The position numbers were made by a program, and so were the translations under genes. A model generated the notes under the pieces. It was not told where the DNA came from, ran no database searches, and saw only the letters and a list, made by a program, of their open reading frames with translations. Shown here in pieces: positions 1 through 9,362 of a stretch of DNA of 64,000 bases. The stretch comes from Sipunculus nudus. Its lineage: Eukaryota; Annelida; Sipuncula; Golfingiida; Sipunculidae. Every line of letters begins with the position of its first letter. The first letter of the stretch is position 1. Location: NCBI GenBank assembly GCA_026874595.1, contig JAPPUL010000084.1:1-64000 (forward strand). The letters are read 5' to 3'.

Positions 1-1
1 A

Positions 2-727
2 GTATTGTCAACAGATACATATAGCCAGGAAAATGATAATGTATTATTACCCTCGCTTAATTTTGGGGTAGAATCATCATCAGACCCAACGGACATAGCA
101 TTAACCCTGCAGGTTTTATTGCTGCTTACGGTATTGAGTCTTGCTCCTGCGATAGTTATGATGACAACGTCCTTTTTAAGGATAGCAATAGTATTTTCGT
201 TTGCCCGTACGGCACTTGCGCTACAACAAATGCCTCCCAATCAAGTTATAATGGCACTTGCGTTATTTCTAACCTTTTTTATAATGGCACCAAGCTTTAA
301 TGAGATATACGAAAACGCCTATAAACCATTTAAGAACAAAGAAATAGGAGTAGAGGAGTTGTTTGATCGAGGGATAGAGCCGATACGGCAATTCATGTTC
401 AAACAGATAGGCGAGGAGAATCGGCAGATATTGGTACCGTTTATCCAGATGAGCAAATTACAGTGGCCAGAGTCGGAGGCAGATGTCCCTACCTATGTAT
501 TGATACCGGCCTTTATGCTAAATGAGCTTAAGAAGGCGTTTTATATGGGGATAATAATATTTGTACCGTTTATAATAATAGATATGATAGTAGCAAGTAT
601 TTTGATGAGTATGGGGATGATAATGCTTCCGCCTGTTATGATATCGTTGCCATTTAAGATAATATTATTTGTTTTGGTGGATGGGTGGCAACTTTTAGTA
701 TCTAAGCTGCTTGAGAGTTTTGTTTAA
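2..727 (+). CDS. fliP: Flagellar export apparatus protein FliP (5' end outside window)
   Basis: FliP is an inner-membrane subunit of the export gate of the flagellar type III secretion system. The visible 240 residues contain the family's long hydrophobic helices and the stretches SFLRIAIVFSFARTALA and FIMAPSFNEIY, and the region after TYVLIPAFMLNELKKAF is typical of the FliP C-terminal half. FliP normally begins with a cleaved signal peptide. Here the frame is open through the left edge, and the first in-frame start-like codon (TTG at 5) lies after where a signal peptide would be, so the true start is probably upstream. fliQ follows 20 bp downstream. Confidence 0.95.
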   Translation, partial: VLSTDTYSQENDNVLLPSLNFGVESSSDPTDIALTLQVLLLLTVLSLAPAIVMMTTSFLRIAIVFSFARTALALQQMPPNQVIMALALFLTFFIMAPSFNEIYENAYKPFKNKEIGVEELFDRGIEPIRQFMFKQIGEENRQILVPFIQMSKLQWPESEADVPTYVLIPAFMLNELKKAFYMGIIIFVPFIIIDMIVASILMSMGMIMLPPVMISLPFKIILFVLVDGWQLLVSKLLESFV

Positions 728-747
728 GTAATTAAAGAGGGATATAA

Positions 748-1017
748 ATGAGTGATGCACTAATAATAAAGATAATGGGCGAGGCAATACTTGAGGTTTT
801 AATAATCTCAGCGCCAATACTTGGGATTAGTATGGTAGTAGGGCTTATAATAAGTATATTCCAAACAACAACATCAATACAGGAGCAAACATTAACCTTT
901 GTACCTAAGATAGTAGCTATATTTGGAGCGATAGTACTATTTTCTAGTTGGATAATGAATCATATAAGAAACTATACACAAAACTTATATGATGTAATGA
1001 GTGTTATAGGGAAGTGA
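748..1017 (+). CDS. fliQ: Flagellar export apparatus protein FliQ
   Basis: This 89-residue protein has two hydrophobic helices and the length expected of FliQ, a small export-gate subunit that stacks with FliP and FliR. The segment ISIFQTTTSIQEQTLTFVPK is the characteristic FliQ loop between the helices. The start is the ATG after a GAGGG ribosome binding site. It sits between fliP and fliR with gaps of 20 and 4 bp, so it is almost certainly in the same transcript. Confidence 0.95.
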   Translation: MSDALIIKIMGEAILEVLIISAPILGISMVVGLIISIFQTTTSIQEQTLTFVPKIVAIFGAIVLFSSWIMNHIRNYTQNLYDVMSVIGK

Positions 1018-1021
1018 AGTA

Positions 1022-1789
1022 ATGTGGTATGACTTTTTGATTCCGCATGTAAAGCTTTATTTGTTGGTCTTTGTTAGACTATTTGGTCTTATACTGGTTG
1101 CGCCATTTTTTTCAAGTATAATGATACCGATGCGTACAAAGGGAGTTCTTGCCATAAGCATAGCATTAGTTTTGTATCCGATATTGGCGAAAGAACTTGA
1201 TATTACGGTGCCTGAATATTACATAGATTATATATTACTTTTGGTAAATCAGCTTATAATAGGACTTTCAATAGGTTTTTTGGTGGCAATAGTATTTGGA
1301 GCATTTCAGCTTGCAGGACAGATGTTTAGTATACAAATGGGACTTGGGATAAGCGAGGTATTTGATCCGTTATCTCAAATTCACGTACCGCTAGTTGGAC
1401 AATTTCTAGCCCTTTTGGGGATACTAATATTTTTGATATTAAATGGGCATATACTTTTAATTGAGGCATTATATACAAGTTTTTTTAAAATATCGGTATT
1501 GCCACTTGAAGCAACAAAATCGCTAAGTGCTTTATTAGTTGAGAGTTTGGTTGGAATGTTTAGTGTAGCGCTTAAGATATCCTTACCGATCATAGGAACA
1601 TTATTCATAGTAAGTTTGGCGATGGGCCTACTTGCAAAGTTTGCACCACAGATGAATATATTGATGTTAGGCTTCCCAATTTATATAATAGTGGGACTAG
1701 TAATACTAGTACTTTTAATGCCTGCTATATTGGAGGCTGGTAAGTTATTTTTGGGAAGATATTTATATAGCATATTTGAGGTTTTTTAA
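1022..1789 (+). CDS. fliR: Flagellar export apparatus protein FliR
   Basis: A 255-residue polytopic membrane protein with about six hydrophobic helices. The segment GQMFSIQMGLGISEVFDPLS matches the conserved FliR region, and the C-terminus (KFAPQMNILMLGFPIYIIVG) carries the FliR signature around NxLxxGFPxKI. FliR completes the FliPQR export gate. It starts 4 bp after fliQ. A 183-bp gap separates it from flhB, the longest gap in this flagellar run. Confidence 0.95.
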   Translation: MWYDFLIPHVKLYLLVFVRLFGLILVAPFFSSIMIPMRTKGVLAISIALVLYPILAKELDITVPEYYIDYILLLVNQLIIGLSIGFLVAIVFGAFQLAGQMFSIQMGLGISEVFDPLSQIHVPLVGQFLALLGILIFLILNGHILLIEALYTSFFKISVLPLEATKSLSALLVESLVGMFSVALKISLPIIGTLFIVSLAMGLLAKFAPQMNILMLGFPIYIIVGLVILVLLMPAILEAGKLFLGRYLYSIFEVF

Positions 1790-1972
1790 TTGTGTTTGGA
1801 AGTATATGGAGTTAGTTTTGGGCAAGTAAGAATGGTATATGTTTACTATTCTTGTAATTATAAAATAGTATAAGTAAATAAATAAATACCGAAGCCTTAT
1901 ATAAGGCAGTTAAGCTAAGGATTATAGATAATTATAGATAAGGGCAAAAGACGTAATAATGGAGAAAGGGCA
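1790..1972 (+). other. Spacer between fliR and flhB with small direct duplications
   Basis: The spacer is AT-rich and has no gene. Bases 1921-1940 are an exact 10-bp direct repeat (ATTATAGATA twice). Bases 1959-1986 contain a 14-bp near-exact tandem repeat that carries the GGAGAAAGG ribosome binding region and an ATG. The first copy of that ATG opens only a short frame; the second is the flhB start. I see no convincing terminator or promoter. Confidence 0.5.
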
Positions 1973-3115
1973 ATGGAGAAAGGACAAGACAAGAGATTAG
2001 AATTAGAGGATCTATTGTTTTGTATAGATTTGCAATTATTTGCAAAGCCTGAAGATGAGGGTAGGACAGAGGAACCGACGTTATATAAGTTACGAAAGGC
2101 ACGAGAAGAGGGGAAGGTAGTGCGTTCACAGGAGTTGGTATCGTCGGTGGTTTTGCTATCGGTGTTTGCGTCGATGTGGATAATGTCAGATTATATAATA
2201 GATAATGTAAAGAACATATTTACAAGTACATACGTAAATCTAACAAAGCCAATAAACCAATCTAATTTAGAAGGGTATGTATATAGTTTTGTAGAGATGT
2301 TTTTTCTAACTACAGGTCCCTTTTTCTTAATAAGCGTTGTGATGGCATTTTTGTCGAACGTGGTCCAAGTTGGCTTTCAATTTGCGCCAAAGAGTATGAA
2401 AGTAGATTTTAAGAAGGTAAGTTTCACAGCAAATAAGATGTTCAGTCGGATATTCTTTTCCTCGCAGACATTTACAAATTTAATAAAATCGATAATGAAG
2501 GTAGGGGTGGTAACTTTGGTAGCCTATTTAATAGTATCCTGGCAGAAGGAAGCAATACTAAACACGATAAATATGGATGTAGGGAATGCGTTTAAGATCT
2601 TGTCTAATATGATATTCTATATAGCATTTATAAGTTGTATAATATTCTTGATATTGAGCGTCCCGGATTACTTTTTTCAAAAGTCAGAACATTATAAGAG
2701 CTTGAAGATGACGCGACACGAATTGAAGGAGGAGCGTAAGGATACAGAAGGGGATCCGCAGGTAAAGCAAAGGTTAAGAGAAAGACAGCGAGAGATAATG
2801 AGTCAACGGATGATGGAAGAGGTCCCGAAAGCAGATGTAGTAATAACAAACCCGACACATTATGCAATAGCGATAAAGTATGACGAAGTTGAGATGGATG
2901 TTCCGGTGGTAATTGCTAAGGGGCAAGGTTACATGGCGCTACGGATAAAAGAGATAGCAAAAGAAAACGATGTACATATGGTAGAAGACAAGGCGTTGGC
3001 CCAAAGTTTGTATGAGATAGTGGAGGTAGGAGATGAGATACCGGTAGAATTTTATCAAGCAGTGGCAGAGGTCTTGGCATATGTAATTAGAGCACGAGAA
3101 AAGGTAGGAGTATAA
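1973..3115 (+). CDS. flhB: Flagellar export switch protein FlhB
   Basis: FlhB sets the substrate-specificity switch of the flagellar secretion system. The 380-residue protein has four hydrophobic helices in its N-terminal half and a charged cytoplasmic domain. The autocleavage motif NPTH is at residues 293-296, in the context DVVITNPTHYAIAIKYD, so self-cleavage between N and P is expected. The N-terminus includes EDEGRTEEPTLYKLRKAREEGKV, typical of FlhB (SGEKTEEPTxKKLxxAREKG-like). The start at 1973 is preferred because GGAG lies 8 bp upstream and the in-phase ATG at 1959 is in another frame. flhA follows 4 bp later. Confidence 0.96.
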   Translation: MEKGQDKRLELEDLLFCIDLQLFAKPEDEGRTEEPTLYKLRKAREEGKVVRSQELVSSVVLLSVFASMWIMSDYIIDNVKNIFTSTYVNLTKPINQSNLEGYVYSFVEMFFLTTGPFFLISVVMAFLSNVVQVGFQFAPKSMKVDFKKVSFTANKMFSRIFFSSQTFTNLIKSIMKVGVVTLVAYLIVSWQKEAILNTINMDVGNAFKILSNMIFYIAFISCIIFLILSVPDYFFQKSEHYKSLKMTRHELKEERKDTEGDPQVKQRLRERQREIMSQRMMEEVPKADVVITNPTHYAIAIKYDEVEMDVPVVIAKGQGYMALRIKEIAKENDVHMVEDKALAQSLYEIVEVGDEIPVEFYQAVAEVLAYVIRAREKVGV

Positions 3116-3119
3116 GTTA

Positions 3120-5231
3120 GTGGCCAAAAAGGGTAAAGCAGACAGAAGAGAAAGTAGTTTCAAATGGATGCGAGAGAGTGATATAGCGATAGCGGCAGGT
3201 GTAGTAATAATAATAGGGATGTTAATAATCCCGATACCAGCATTTGTACTAGATTTTGCCATAGCAATAAACTTATCCTTGAGTCTAACATTACTATTAA
3301 TAGTAATGTATTTGAAGAGGGGAGCAGAACTTAGTGTATTTCCGAGCTTACTTTTAATAACAACAGTATTCCGGCTTGCAATAAACGTATCCTCAACACG
3401 GTTAATATTGCTTGAAGGGAGGGGTTTTGAAGGAGAGATAATAAAGGCGTTTGGAGATTTCGTAGTACAGAATAATTATATAGTGGGGATGATAATATTC
3501 TTAATACTTATTGCGGTGCAGTTCATAGTGATAATAAAAGGAGCAACGCGAGTATCTGAGGTAGCAGCACGGTTTACGTTAGATGCACTACCGGGCAAAC
3601 AGATGAGTATAGACGCGGATTTGAATGCGGGACTAATAACGGAGGGTGAGGCATTACGTCGTCGAAAGGAGGTACGAGAGGAGGTAGATTTTTATGGGGC
3701 AATGGACGGGGCAAGTAAGTTTGTGCAAGGGGACGTACGAGTTGGTCTTCTGATAACGATAATAAACATAGTGGGAGGGTTAATAGTAGGTACGACGTTG
3801 CAAGGAATGAGTTTATCAGAGTCATTTGATGTATTTTTCATACTGACGGTAGGAGATGGTCTATCAGCCCAAATACCGTCATTATTGATATCAACAGCGA
3901 CAGGGATAATAGTTACGCGGTCGGTATCAGAGAGGAGTTTAGGAGATGATATAGGAAGACAACTTACATTAAAGCCTAAGGCGCTAATGGTAACAGGAGG
4001 TTTTGTATTATTGCTTGCAGTCTTACCGGGTTTTCCGAAGGCTCCTTTAATAGTGATAGGACTATTGTTACTATTACTTGGAATATTTATATATAGAAAT
4101 ATGGATGCCGAGGAGCGAGAAGAAAGGGGTGGTCCGGGTGCAGCAGATGGTGAAGATGGGAGATTAGGGCAACCTGAGAGCGTAGTAAATTTAATTAATG
4201 TAGAGCCAATAGAGGTAGAGATAGGTTTTAACTTGGTTCCCTTAGTAGATATAGAACAAGGAGGAGACATACTTGAGAGGGTCAAGCTAATAAGGAAGTC
4301 GTGTGCGTTGGATTTAGGTTTGGTGGTGCCGCCGATACGAATACGAGATAACATGAAATTGAAACCAAGCGACTATAATATAAAGATAAAGGGAGTACCT
4401 GTTGGAAAGGGTAGCCTTGAGGTTAAACGACTTTTAGCCATTCCGTCATACAAGACGAAAGAAGGGATAAGTGGCGATGAGACAATAGAGCCAGCATTTA
4501 AGACAAAAGCATATTGGATAGATGAGCAGACCCGAGAGGAGGCAGAGAATTTACATTATAGTGTAGTTGACCCACCCTCAATAATAGCAACGCATCTAAC
4601 AGAACTAATAAAACAAAACTCAAGCGACATACTAGGAAGACAAGAGGTAAAACAGCTTCTTGACAGCGTGAAAGAAGATTATCCAGCAGTGGTAGAAGAA
4701 GCGCTTAAAGCAAGTAATATAGGGGTTATACAGAAGGTGCTTCAAAACTTATTAAAGGAACAAGTATCAGTTAGAAACATGGTAAGCATACTTGAAGTTA
4801 TAGCAGACTATGGAGAGAAAGTTACAAACCTAGATGCCCTAACAGAATACGTAAGAGGGAAGCTGTCGAAACAGATATCGCATCAATACATAAGCGAAGA
4901 CAATGTGATAAGGGGTTATACAGTAGATGCAGGACTAGATGACATGCTTGAAAAGTCGCTACAAGAGACAGAGAATGGCTTTGTATCAACCCTTGATATA
5001 GGAATAATAAATCGAATAATAACCCAACTTATAAGTTATTATGAAGATACGACAAAAGCGGGTTATCAAATGATATTATTAAGTTCAAGCTCAACTCGAA
5101 TGTTATTAAAGAAGCTAACAGAAAGGAGCCTTCCAAACTTAGTGGTATTGTCATATAATGAGATAATAGCAGATGTAAAGTTCGAACAACTAGGGATATT
5201 AAAACTAGAGGAGATAGCAAGCCAGAAGTAA
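3120..5231 (+). CDS. flhA: Flagellar export protein FlhA
   Basis: FlhA is the large export-gate subunit that docks chaperone-substrate complexes. The 703-residue protein has the expected two parts: about eight membrane helices in residues 20-330, including the conserved FHIPEP-family segment VLDALPGKQMSIDADLNAG (here TLDALPGKQMSIDADLNAGL), then a cytoplasmic domain. The start is a GTG immediately downstream of flhB, with AGGAG inside the end of flhB. Between the two parts is an acidic and glycine-rich linker (around residues 335-355). Confidence 0.97.
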   Translation: MAKKGKADRRESSFKWMRESDIAIAAGVVIIIGMLIIPIPAFVLDFAIAINLSLSLTLLLIVMYLKRGAELSVFPSLLLITTVFRLAINVSSTRLILLEGRGFEGEIIKAFGDFVVQNNYIVGMIIFLILIAVQFIVIIKGATRVSEVAARFTLDALPGKQMSIDADLNAGLITEGEALRRRKEVREEVDFYGAMDGASKFVQGDVRVGLLITIINIVGGLIVGTTLQGMSLSESFDVFFILTVGDGLSAQIPSLLISTATGIIVTRSVSERSLGDDIGRQLTLKPKALMVTGGFVLLLAVLPGFPKAPLIVIGLLLLLLGIFIYRNMDAEEREERGGPGAADGEDGRLGQPESVVNLINVEPIEVEIGFNLVPLVDIEQGGDILERVKLIRKSCALDLGLVVPPIRIRDNMKLKPSDYNIKIKGVPVGKGSLEVKRLLAIPSYKTKEGISGDETIEPAFKTKAYWIDEQTREEAENLHYSVVDPPSIIATHLTELIKQNSSDILGRQEVKQLLDSVKEDYPAVVEEALKASNIGVIQKVLQNLLKEQVSVRNMVSILEVIADYGEKVTNLDALTEYVRGKLSKQISHQYISEDNVIRGYTVDAGLDDMLEKSLQETENGFVSTLDIGIINRIITQLISYYEDTTKAGYQMILLSSSSTRMLLKKLTERSLPNLVVLSYNEIIADVKFEQLGILKLEEIASQK

Positions 5232-5256
5232 GTATTTGTAATAGTCTAAAATAAGT

Positions 5257-5294
5257 AAGGGAAAAAGAAAAAGGGAAAAAGAAAAAGGGAAAAA
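5257..5294 (+). repeat. 14-bp purine tandem repeat upstream of flhF
   Basis: The unit AAGGGAAAAAGAAA occurs twice in full and once in part, directly before the flhF ribosome binding region. It is purine-only and therefore prone to slippage. It could alter the spacing or strength of translation initiation at flhF, but that is inference. Confidence 0.75.
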
Positions 5295-5308
5295 AGAGAG
5301 CAAGGAAG

Positions 5309-6628
5309 ATGAAATATAGGAAATACCGAGCAAGAAGTTTTCAAGAAGCAAAGCTTAAGATGTTGCTGGATGTAGGCCATCATGCCTACATAGTATCCCA
5401 AAAGCGTGTACGAGAGGGAGGTTTTTTAAGATTTTTGGGTAAACCCATGGTAGAGATAACAGTGGGGATAATGGATGAAAAAAAGCTACTTAACATAGGA
5501 AGAGCAAGAGATAGGGAACAGGATAGTAGTAGTTTGTCAGATGGGTTTAATAGGGGTAGTGGAATTACAAAAGCGGGTGAGATGGGAGGAGATAGGAGTG
5601 TAGTTGAGGGGGAGAGGAGTGAAGTTAATAAAGTAGGAGAGAAGACACAAAAGCTTAGTGAAGAGCTTGAGCATATAAAGAGTTTGCTAGGATTAATTTT
5701 ATCAAAAGGAGGTAAAAATGGCGTAGGTAATGGGGTTTTAGAATTAGAAGAAAATGAAGTGTTAAAAGATGGCGGTTTAAAAGTTAAATCTAAAAGGGAA
5801 GAATCAGCTGTAAAGAAAGAAGTTAATAAATTATCTGGGGGTGGAGGAAGTAAGGAAGAGCTAATAAAGTTATTCATGAAGGATGAAGATTTTAATGATA
5901 ACTTTATAAATGATATATGTTCGTTGTCTACAGTAAAAAGTATATTATCAGATGAGTCTAAGCTGAGCGTGATAAAGAGTAAGTTAAGAGAGCAACTGTC
6001 AGAAATAGTATCAACCTCAGATGGGATAGTATTAAAGGAAGGAAGAACGAATGTAATAGTGCTTGTGGGTCCAACAGGAGTAGGCAAAACGACAACCTTA
6101 GCAAAGCTTGCGGCATATTATGGAGTATTCCAAAAGAAGAAGATAAAGCTTATCTCAATAGACACATATCGAGTGGGAGCGATTCAGCAATTGAAGTTAT
6201 ACGCAGACATAATGGACATAGCATTTTCCAAGGTAAATAACGTAAGGGAATTTGAGCTTGAACTAAAGCTTGATAAATATGATGTAATATTGATAGACAC
6301 AACAGGTCGAAGCCAAAGGAATGTTGAAGAGATAAAGGACATAAAGAAGTATTTGGATATAGTAGAGGATCGGCTGCAGGTATCATTAGTTATAAGTGCA
6401 ACAACAAAATACATGGATTTAGTAGAAATACTAGATAAATTTGATATATTAAGTTACACTAATATAATAGTTACAAAATTAGATGAAACAAACACTCTAG
6501 GACAAGTAATAAGTGCAATAAAGCCAAAGAATAGGAGTTTATCGTATGTGACCTTCGGACAAAGCGTTCCAGAGGATATAGAAGAGGGATCTAAAAACAA
6601 GATATTTGAGATGATATTGAAGGGATAA
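5309..6628 (+). CDS. flhF: Flagellar SRP-like GTPase FlhF
   Basis: FlhF is an SRP-family GTPase that positions flagella. The 439-residue protein has a B-like N-terminal part (KYRARSFQEAKLKMLLDVG), a low-complexity charged region to about residue 190, and an NG GTPase domain. The P-loop GPTGVGKTT is at residues 254-262. Further motifs are DTYRVGAIQQL, DTTGRSQRN and TKLDETNTLG (the G4 TKLD box). It is followed 39 bp later by flhG, its usual regulatory ATPase partner. Confidence 0.96.
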   Translation: MKYRKYRARSFQEAKLKMLLDVGHHAYIVSQKRVREGGFLRFLGKPMVEITVGIMDEKKLLNIGRARDREQDSSSLSDGFNRGSGITKAGEMGGDRSVVEGERSEVNKVGEKTQKLSEELEHIKSLLGLILSKGGKNGVGNGVLELEENEVLKDGGLKVKSKREESAVKKEVNKLSGGGGSKEELIKLFMKDEDFNDNFINDICSLSTVKSILSDESKLSVIKSKLREQLSEIVSTSDGIVLKEGRTNVIVLVGPTGVGKTTTLAKLAAYYGVFQKKKIKLISIDTYRVGAIQQLKLYADIMDIAFSKVNNVREFELELKLDKYDVILIDTTGRSQRNVEEIKDIKKYLDIVEDRLQVSLVISATTKYMDLVEILDKFDILSYTNIIVTKLDETNTLGQVISAIKPKNRSLSYVTFGQSVPEDIEEGSKNKIFEMILKG

Positions 6629-6667
6629 TAAATTTTATATAGGCTATTTTGATAGGTAATAAATAGA

Positions 6668-7534
6668 ATGGATCAAGCAGAAGCATTATTAAAGCTAATG
6701 AAGGAAGGCAAAAAGGATATAGGTCAAAAGTCGCCACGATTTATAGCTATTGCAAGTGGTAAGGGAGGTGTAGGCAAGACAAATGTATCAACGAATGTGG
6801 CAATAGGAATGGCACAGATGGGGCAAGAGGTTGTGGTAATGGATGCAGATTTAGGTCTTGCAAATGTAAATATAATGCTTGGCGTGATACCAAAATATAA
6901 CTTATATAATGTACTTCGCGGACAAAAGAAGATACACGAAGTTTTGATAAAGACAGAGGATGGGATAAGCATAATAGCAGGGGCATCAGGCTTTAGTCAG
7001 CTTGCGAATTTAGATTCAGATCAAAAGCTTGCGTTTATAAAAGAGCTTGGTTCATTAAGGTTTGCAGATGTAATATTCGTGGATACAGGAGCAGGCGTGT
7101 CAGACAACGTATTAAGTTTTGTATTGGCGGCAGATGAAATAATAATAGTAACGACTCCAGAGCCAACGGCAATAACAGATGCATATGGGATAATAAAGAC
7201 TATAGCCTCACAAAAGGATAAGGTAAAGATAAAGCTTATAATAAATCGAGTACATAGTTCAGTAGAAGGTAATCGGGTTGCAAATAGGATAACGGATATA
7301 GCAAGTCAGTTTCTGGATGTTGATATAGAAAATTTAGGATATATATACGAAGATGCAGTAGTGCCTAAGGCGGTTATAAAGCAAAGGCCTTTTTATGTAA
7401 TAGAGCCTAATAGCAAGGCCTCAAAATGCATAAGGGAAATAACGAAGAAGCTTATGAATGAGGCACAAAAAGTAGAGAGTAAAGGGATGACGTCGTTTTT
7501 GTATAACTTTTTCAAAGGCAGTAAAAATAAATAG
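6668..7534 (+). CDS. flhG: MinD-like flagellar number regulator FlhG
   Basis: A 288-residue ParA/MinD-type ATPase. The deviant Walker A is SGKGGVGKTNVSTNVAIG (from about residue 28), followed by VMDADLGLANVNIMLG and DTGAGVSDNVLSF. FlhG binds FlhF and limits flagellar number, and adjacency to flhF is the standard arrangement. The C-terminal tail ends in a basic amphipathic segment (TSFLYNFFKGSKNK) that may be the membrane-targeting helix; that last point is inference. Confidence 0.94.
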   Translation: MDQAEALLKLMKEGKKDIGQKSPRFIAIASGKGGVGKTNVSTNVAIGMAQMGQEVVVMDADLGLANVNIMLGVIPKYNLYNVLRGQKKIHEVLIKTEDGISIIAGASGFSQLANLDSDQKLAFIKELGSLRFADVIFVDTGAGVSDNVLSFVLAADEIIIVTTPEPTAITDAYGIIKTIASQKDKVKIKLIINRVHSSVEGNRVANRITDIASQFLDVDIENLGYIYEDAVVPKAVIKQRPFYVIEPNSKASKCIREITKKLMNEAQKVESKGMTSFLYNFFKGSKNK

Positions 7535-7607
7535 TACAGGAGTTTAGAGGATAATGCAGCTAAATTGTTTAAATTTTATATGTGTTTATAGATAAGGAAG
7601 GCATAAT

Positions 7608-8411
7608 ATGTTTGAACAAGAGGATACAAGAGAGTCTCAAGGGCTTGATACCGCTGGTCAAGAGGATAGAATATCGTTCTCACAAGAGGGGCAAACAAAA
7701 GAGGGGCAAACAAAAGAGGGCAAGTTGCAAGAGGGCAGCGGTGTAGAGCTAGGGAGTCATATGGATAAAGGGCTTAATGTAGAAAAAGAAGAAAAAGAAG
7801 AAAAAGATAAGGGAGTAAATAATTCTTCAGATGCTTTTGGTGTAGATGATGATTTTGTAGTGGGCGGAAGTGATATAGTAGATAAAGAGAATTTGTCTTT
7901 TGAAGAGAGGTATACTAAGTTGAAGGAGGAGAATCCTTATCTAATGCGGATAGGGTTATGGTTTGGGGGGATTGCTTCTTTATTATCGTTTGTGGTAGGG
8001 CTTATAAGTGGGATAGAGGTCTTGACAATAGTTATAAGGTTCTTGATGGTGTTTGTGTTTTTCTTTGTATTTGGGATTTTAGTATATCTTTTGTTAAAAT
8101 ACCTAATACCGGAGATATTTGAATTAGTAGAAGGCTTAAGGGAGGGAGGAGGAAGTATGCTTTTGGAGGAGGGAGAGGATTTGGGAGGGACAATAGATTA
8201 TACAATTGATGAGGGAAGCGAGTCTTTATCTAGTGATGTAGAATCAGATGCAGATGGTTTTGTAGGTGGGGGTGATGAGGGAGAAGATTTCAAAATTAGA
8301 GAAGGTAGAGGTTTAGATATAAGTTCTGGGACAAAACGGGAAGATATGCTAATCCCGGATGATCCGGAGTTATTGGCAAAAGCGGTAAAGACGGCAATGA
8401 ATGATGAGTAA
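7608..8411 (+). CDS. Acidic membrane protein of unknown function in the flagellar cluster
   Basis: I do not recognise a family. The 267-residue protein has a strongly charged N-terminal region (to about residue 105) with a small internal repeat (EGQTKEGQTKEG). Two adjacent hydrophobic helices follow at about residues 115-165 (FGGIASLLSFVVGLISG and IRFLMVFVFFFVFGILVYLL). The C-terminal tail is acidic, glycine-rich and ends in LIPDDPELLAKAVKTAMNDE. It lies between flhG and the sigma-28 gene, a slot that in other spirochaetes also holds a small hypothetical membrane protein. The start is an ATG after AAGGAAGG. Confidence 0.75.
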   Translation: MFEQEDTRESQGLDTAGQEDRISFSQEGQTKEGQTKEGKLQEGSGVELGSHMDKGLNVEKEEKEEKDKGVNNSSDAFGVDDDFVVGGSDIVDKENLSFEERYTKLKEENPYLMRIGLWFGGIASLLSFVVGLISGIEVLTIVIRFLMVFVFFFVFGILVYLLLKYLIPEIFELVEGLREGGGSMLLEEGEDLGGTIDYTIDEGSESLSSDVESDADGFVGGGDEGEDFKIREGRGLDISSGTKREDMLIPDDPELLAKAVKTAMNDE

Positions 8412-8444
8412 AAGGGGATGAGTAAAAGGGGATGAGTAAAAGAG
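8403..8444 (+). repeat. 14-bp tandem repeat, three copies
   Basis: The unit GATGAGTAAAAGGG occurs three times, the last with one or two changes. It runs from the final codons of the preceding gene into the spacer before fliA. Each unit contains ATGAGTAAAAGG, that is, a start-like codon beside a ribosome-binding-like run. It looks like recent slippage. Confidence 0.8.
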
Positions 8445-8540
8445 AAGGTACCTTATTCAGTGTTATTGGTAATGGCAAGAGTGAGGATAGAAGATATGGC
8501 AATAAGATTTGTTAGACTGGTAAAATAGGGGGATAAATCA

Positions 8541-9320
8541 GTGATACAAAATAAGTCTGAGGAAGTATTGTGGGCGGAGTATAAGAGTACAAAGGAGGGG
8601 TGGATAAGGGAAGCATTTATAGTCCAATATGCACCTTTAGTAAAGTATGTAGCAGGCAAGATAGCAATGGGAATGCCTCAGAATATAGAATTTGGCGATT
8701 TGGTAGGATATGGAACATTTGGATTATTAGATGCGATAGAGAAGTTTGACCCATCCCGTAATATAAAGTTCAAGACATACGCAGTAACGCGGATAAGAGG
8801 GGCAATATACGATGAGCTTAGGTCAATAGATTGGGTGCCGCGGTCAATAAGGCAAAAGGCAAAAGAGATAGAGTTAATAGTAGGGAATCTGGAGAACAAA
8901 TTAGGCAGGCCTGTAACTGATGAGGAGATAGCGGAGCAATTGGGAGTACCACTTGATGATTTTCATCAGACACTGGTAAAGATATGTGGAGCATCGTTAA
9001 TATCGATAAATGACGCATGGTCTTTAGGGGATGATAATGACAAGTTATCAATAGTGGAAACGATAGAAAGTCCAAAGTCCTTAAATCCTGATGTAATGGT
9101 GGAAAAGGAAGAGATAAAGGACTTAATAGTAAAGATAATAGAGGACTTACCAGACAAAGAGAAAAAGGTATTAATATTATATTATTATGAAGATTTAACG
9201 TTGAAGGAGATAGGTGAGATATTGAGTGTAACAGAATCTCGGGTATCACAATTACATACTAAGGCGATAATAAGATTAAAAAGCAAGTTAAATCATATAA
9301 GAGCGAGTTTACAGGCTTAA
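8541..9320 (+). CDS. fliA: RNA polymerase sigma factor for flagellar genes (sigma-28, FliA/WhiG type)
   Basis: The 259-residue protein has sigma region 2 ([25 protein letters not shown] and [21 protein letters not shown], the latter the hallmark of FliA/WhiG sigmas) and region 4 with its helix-turn-helix ([24 protein letters not shown]). It directs transcription of late flagellar and chemotaxis genes. Residence inside the flagellar cluster supports the call over other sigma-70 paralogues. The ATG/GTG choice is resolved by GGGGG upstream of the start at 8541. Confidence 0.94.
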   Translation: MIQNKSEEVLWAEYKSTKEGWIREAFIVQYAPLVKYVAGKIAMGMPQNIEFGDLVGYGTFGLLDAIEKFDPSRNIKFKTYAVTRIRGAIYDELRSIDWVPRSIRQKAKEIELIVGNLENKLGRPVTDEEIAEQLGVPLDDFHQTLVKICGASLISINDAWSLGDDNDKLSIVETIESPKSLNPDVMVEKEEIKDLIVKIIEDLPDKEKKVLILYYYEDLTLKEIGEILSVTESRVSQLHTKAIIRLKSKLNHIRASLQA

Positions 9321-9362
9321 AAAAAATTTTGTTTGGAAAGGTATAATGTGGGGGTAAAAAGG

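Noticed and set aside
3692-4354. A 220-codon minus-strand open frame inside flhA
   Set aside because: It lies wholly within flhA, has a serine/proline-rich composition typical of an antisense shadow of a G-rich coding strand, and has no ribosome binding site.
5386-6087. A 233-codon minus-strand open frame inside flhF
   Set aside because: It is a shadow of the low-complexity part of flhF; composition is dominated by Ser/Leu/Pro and there is no family signal.
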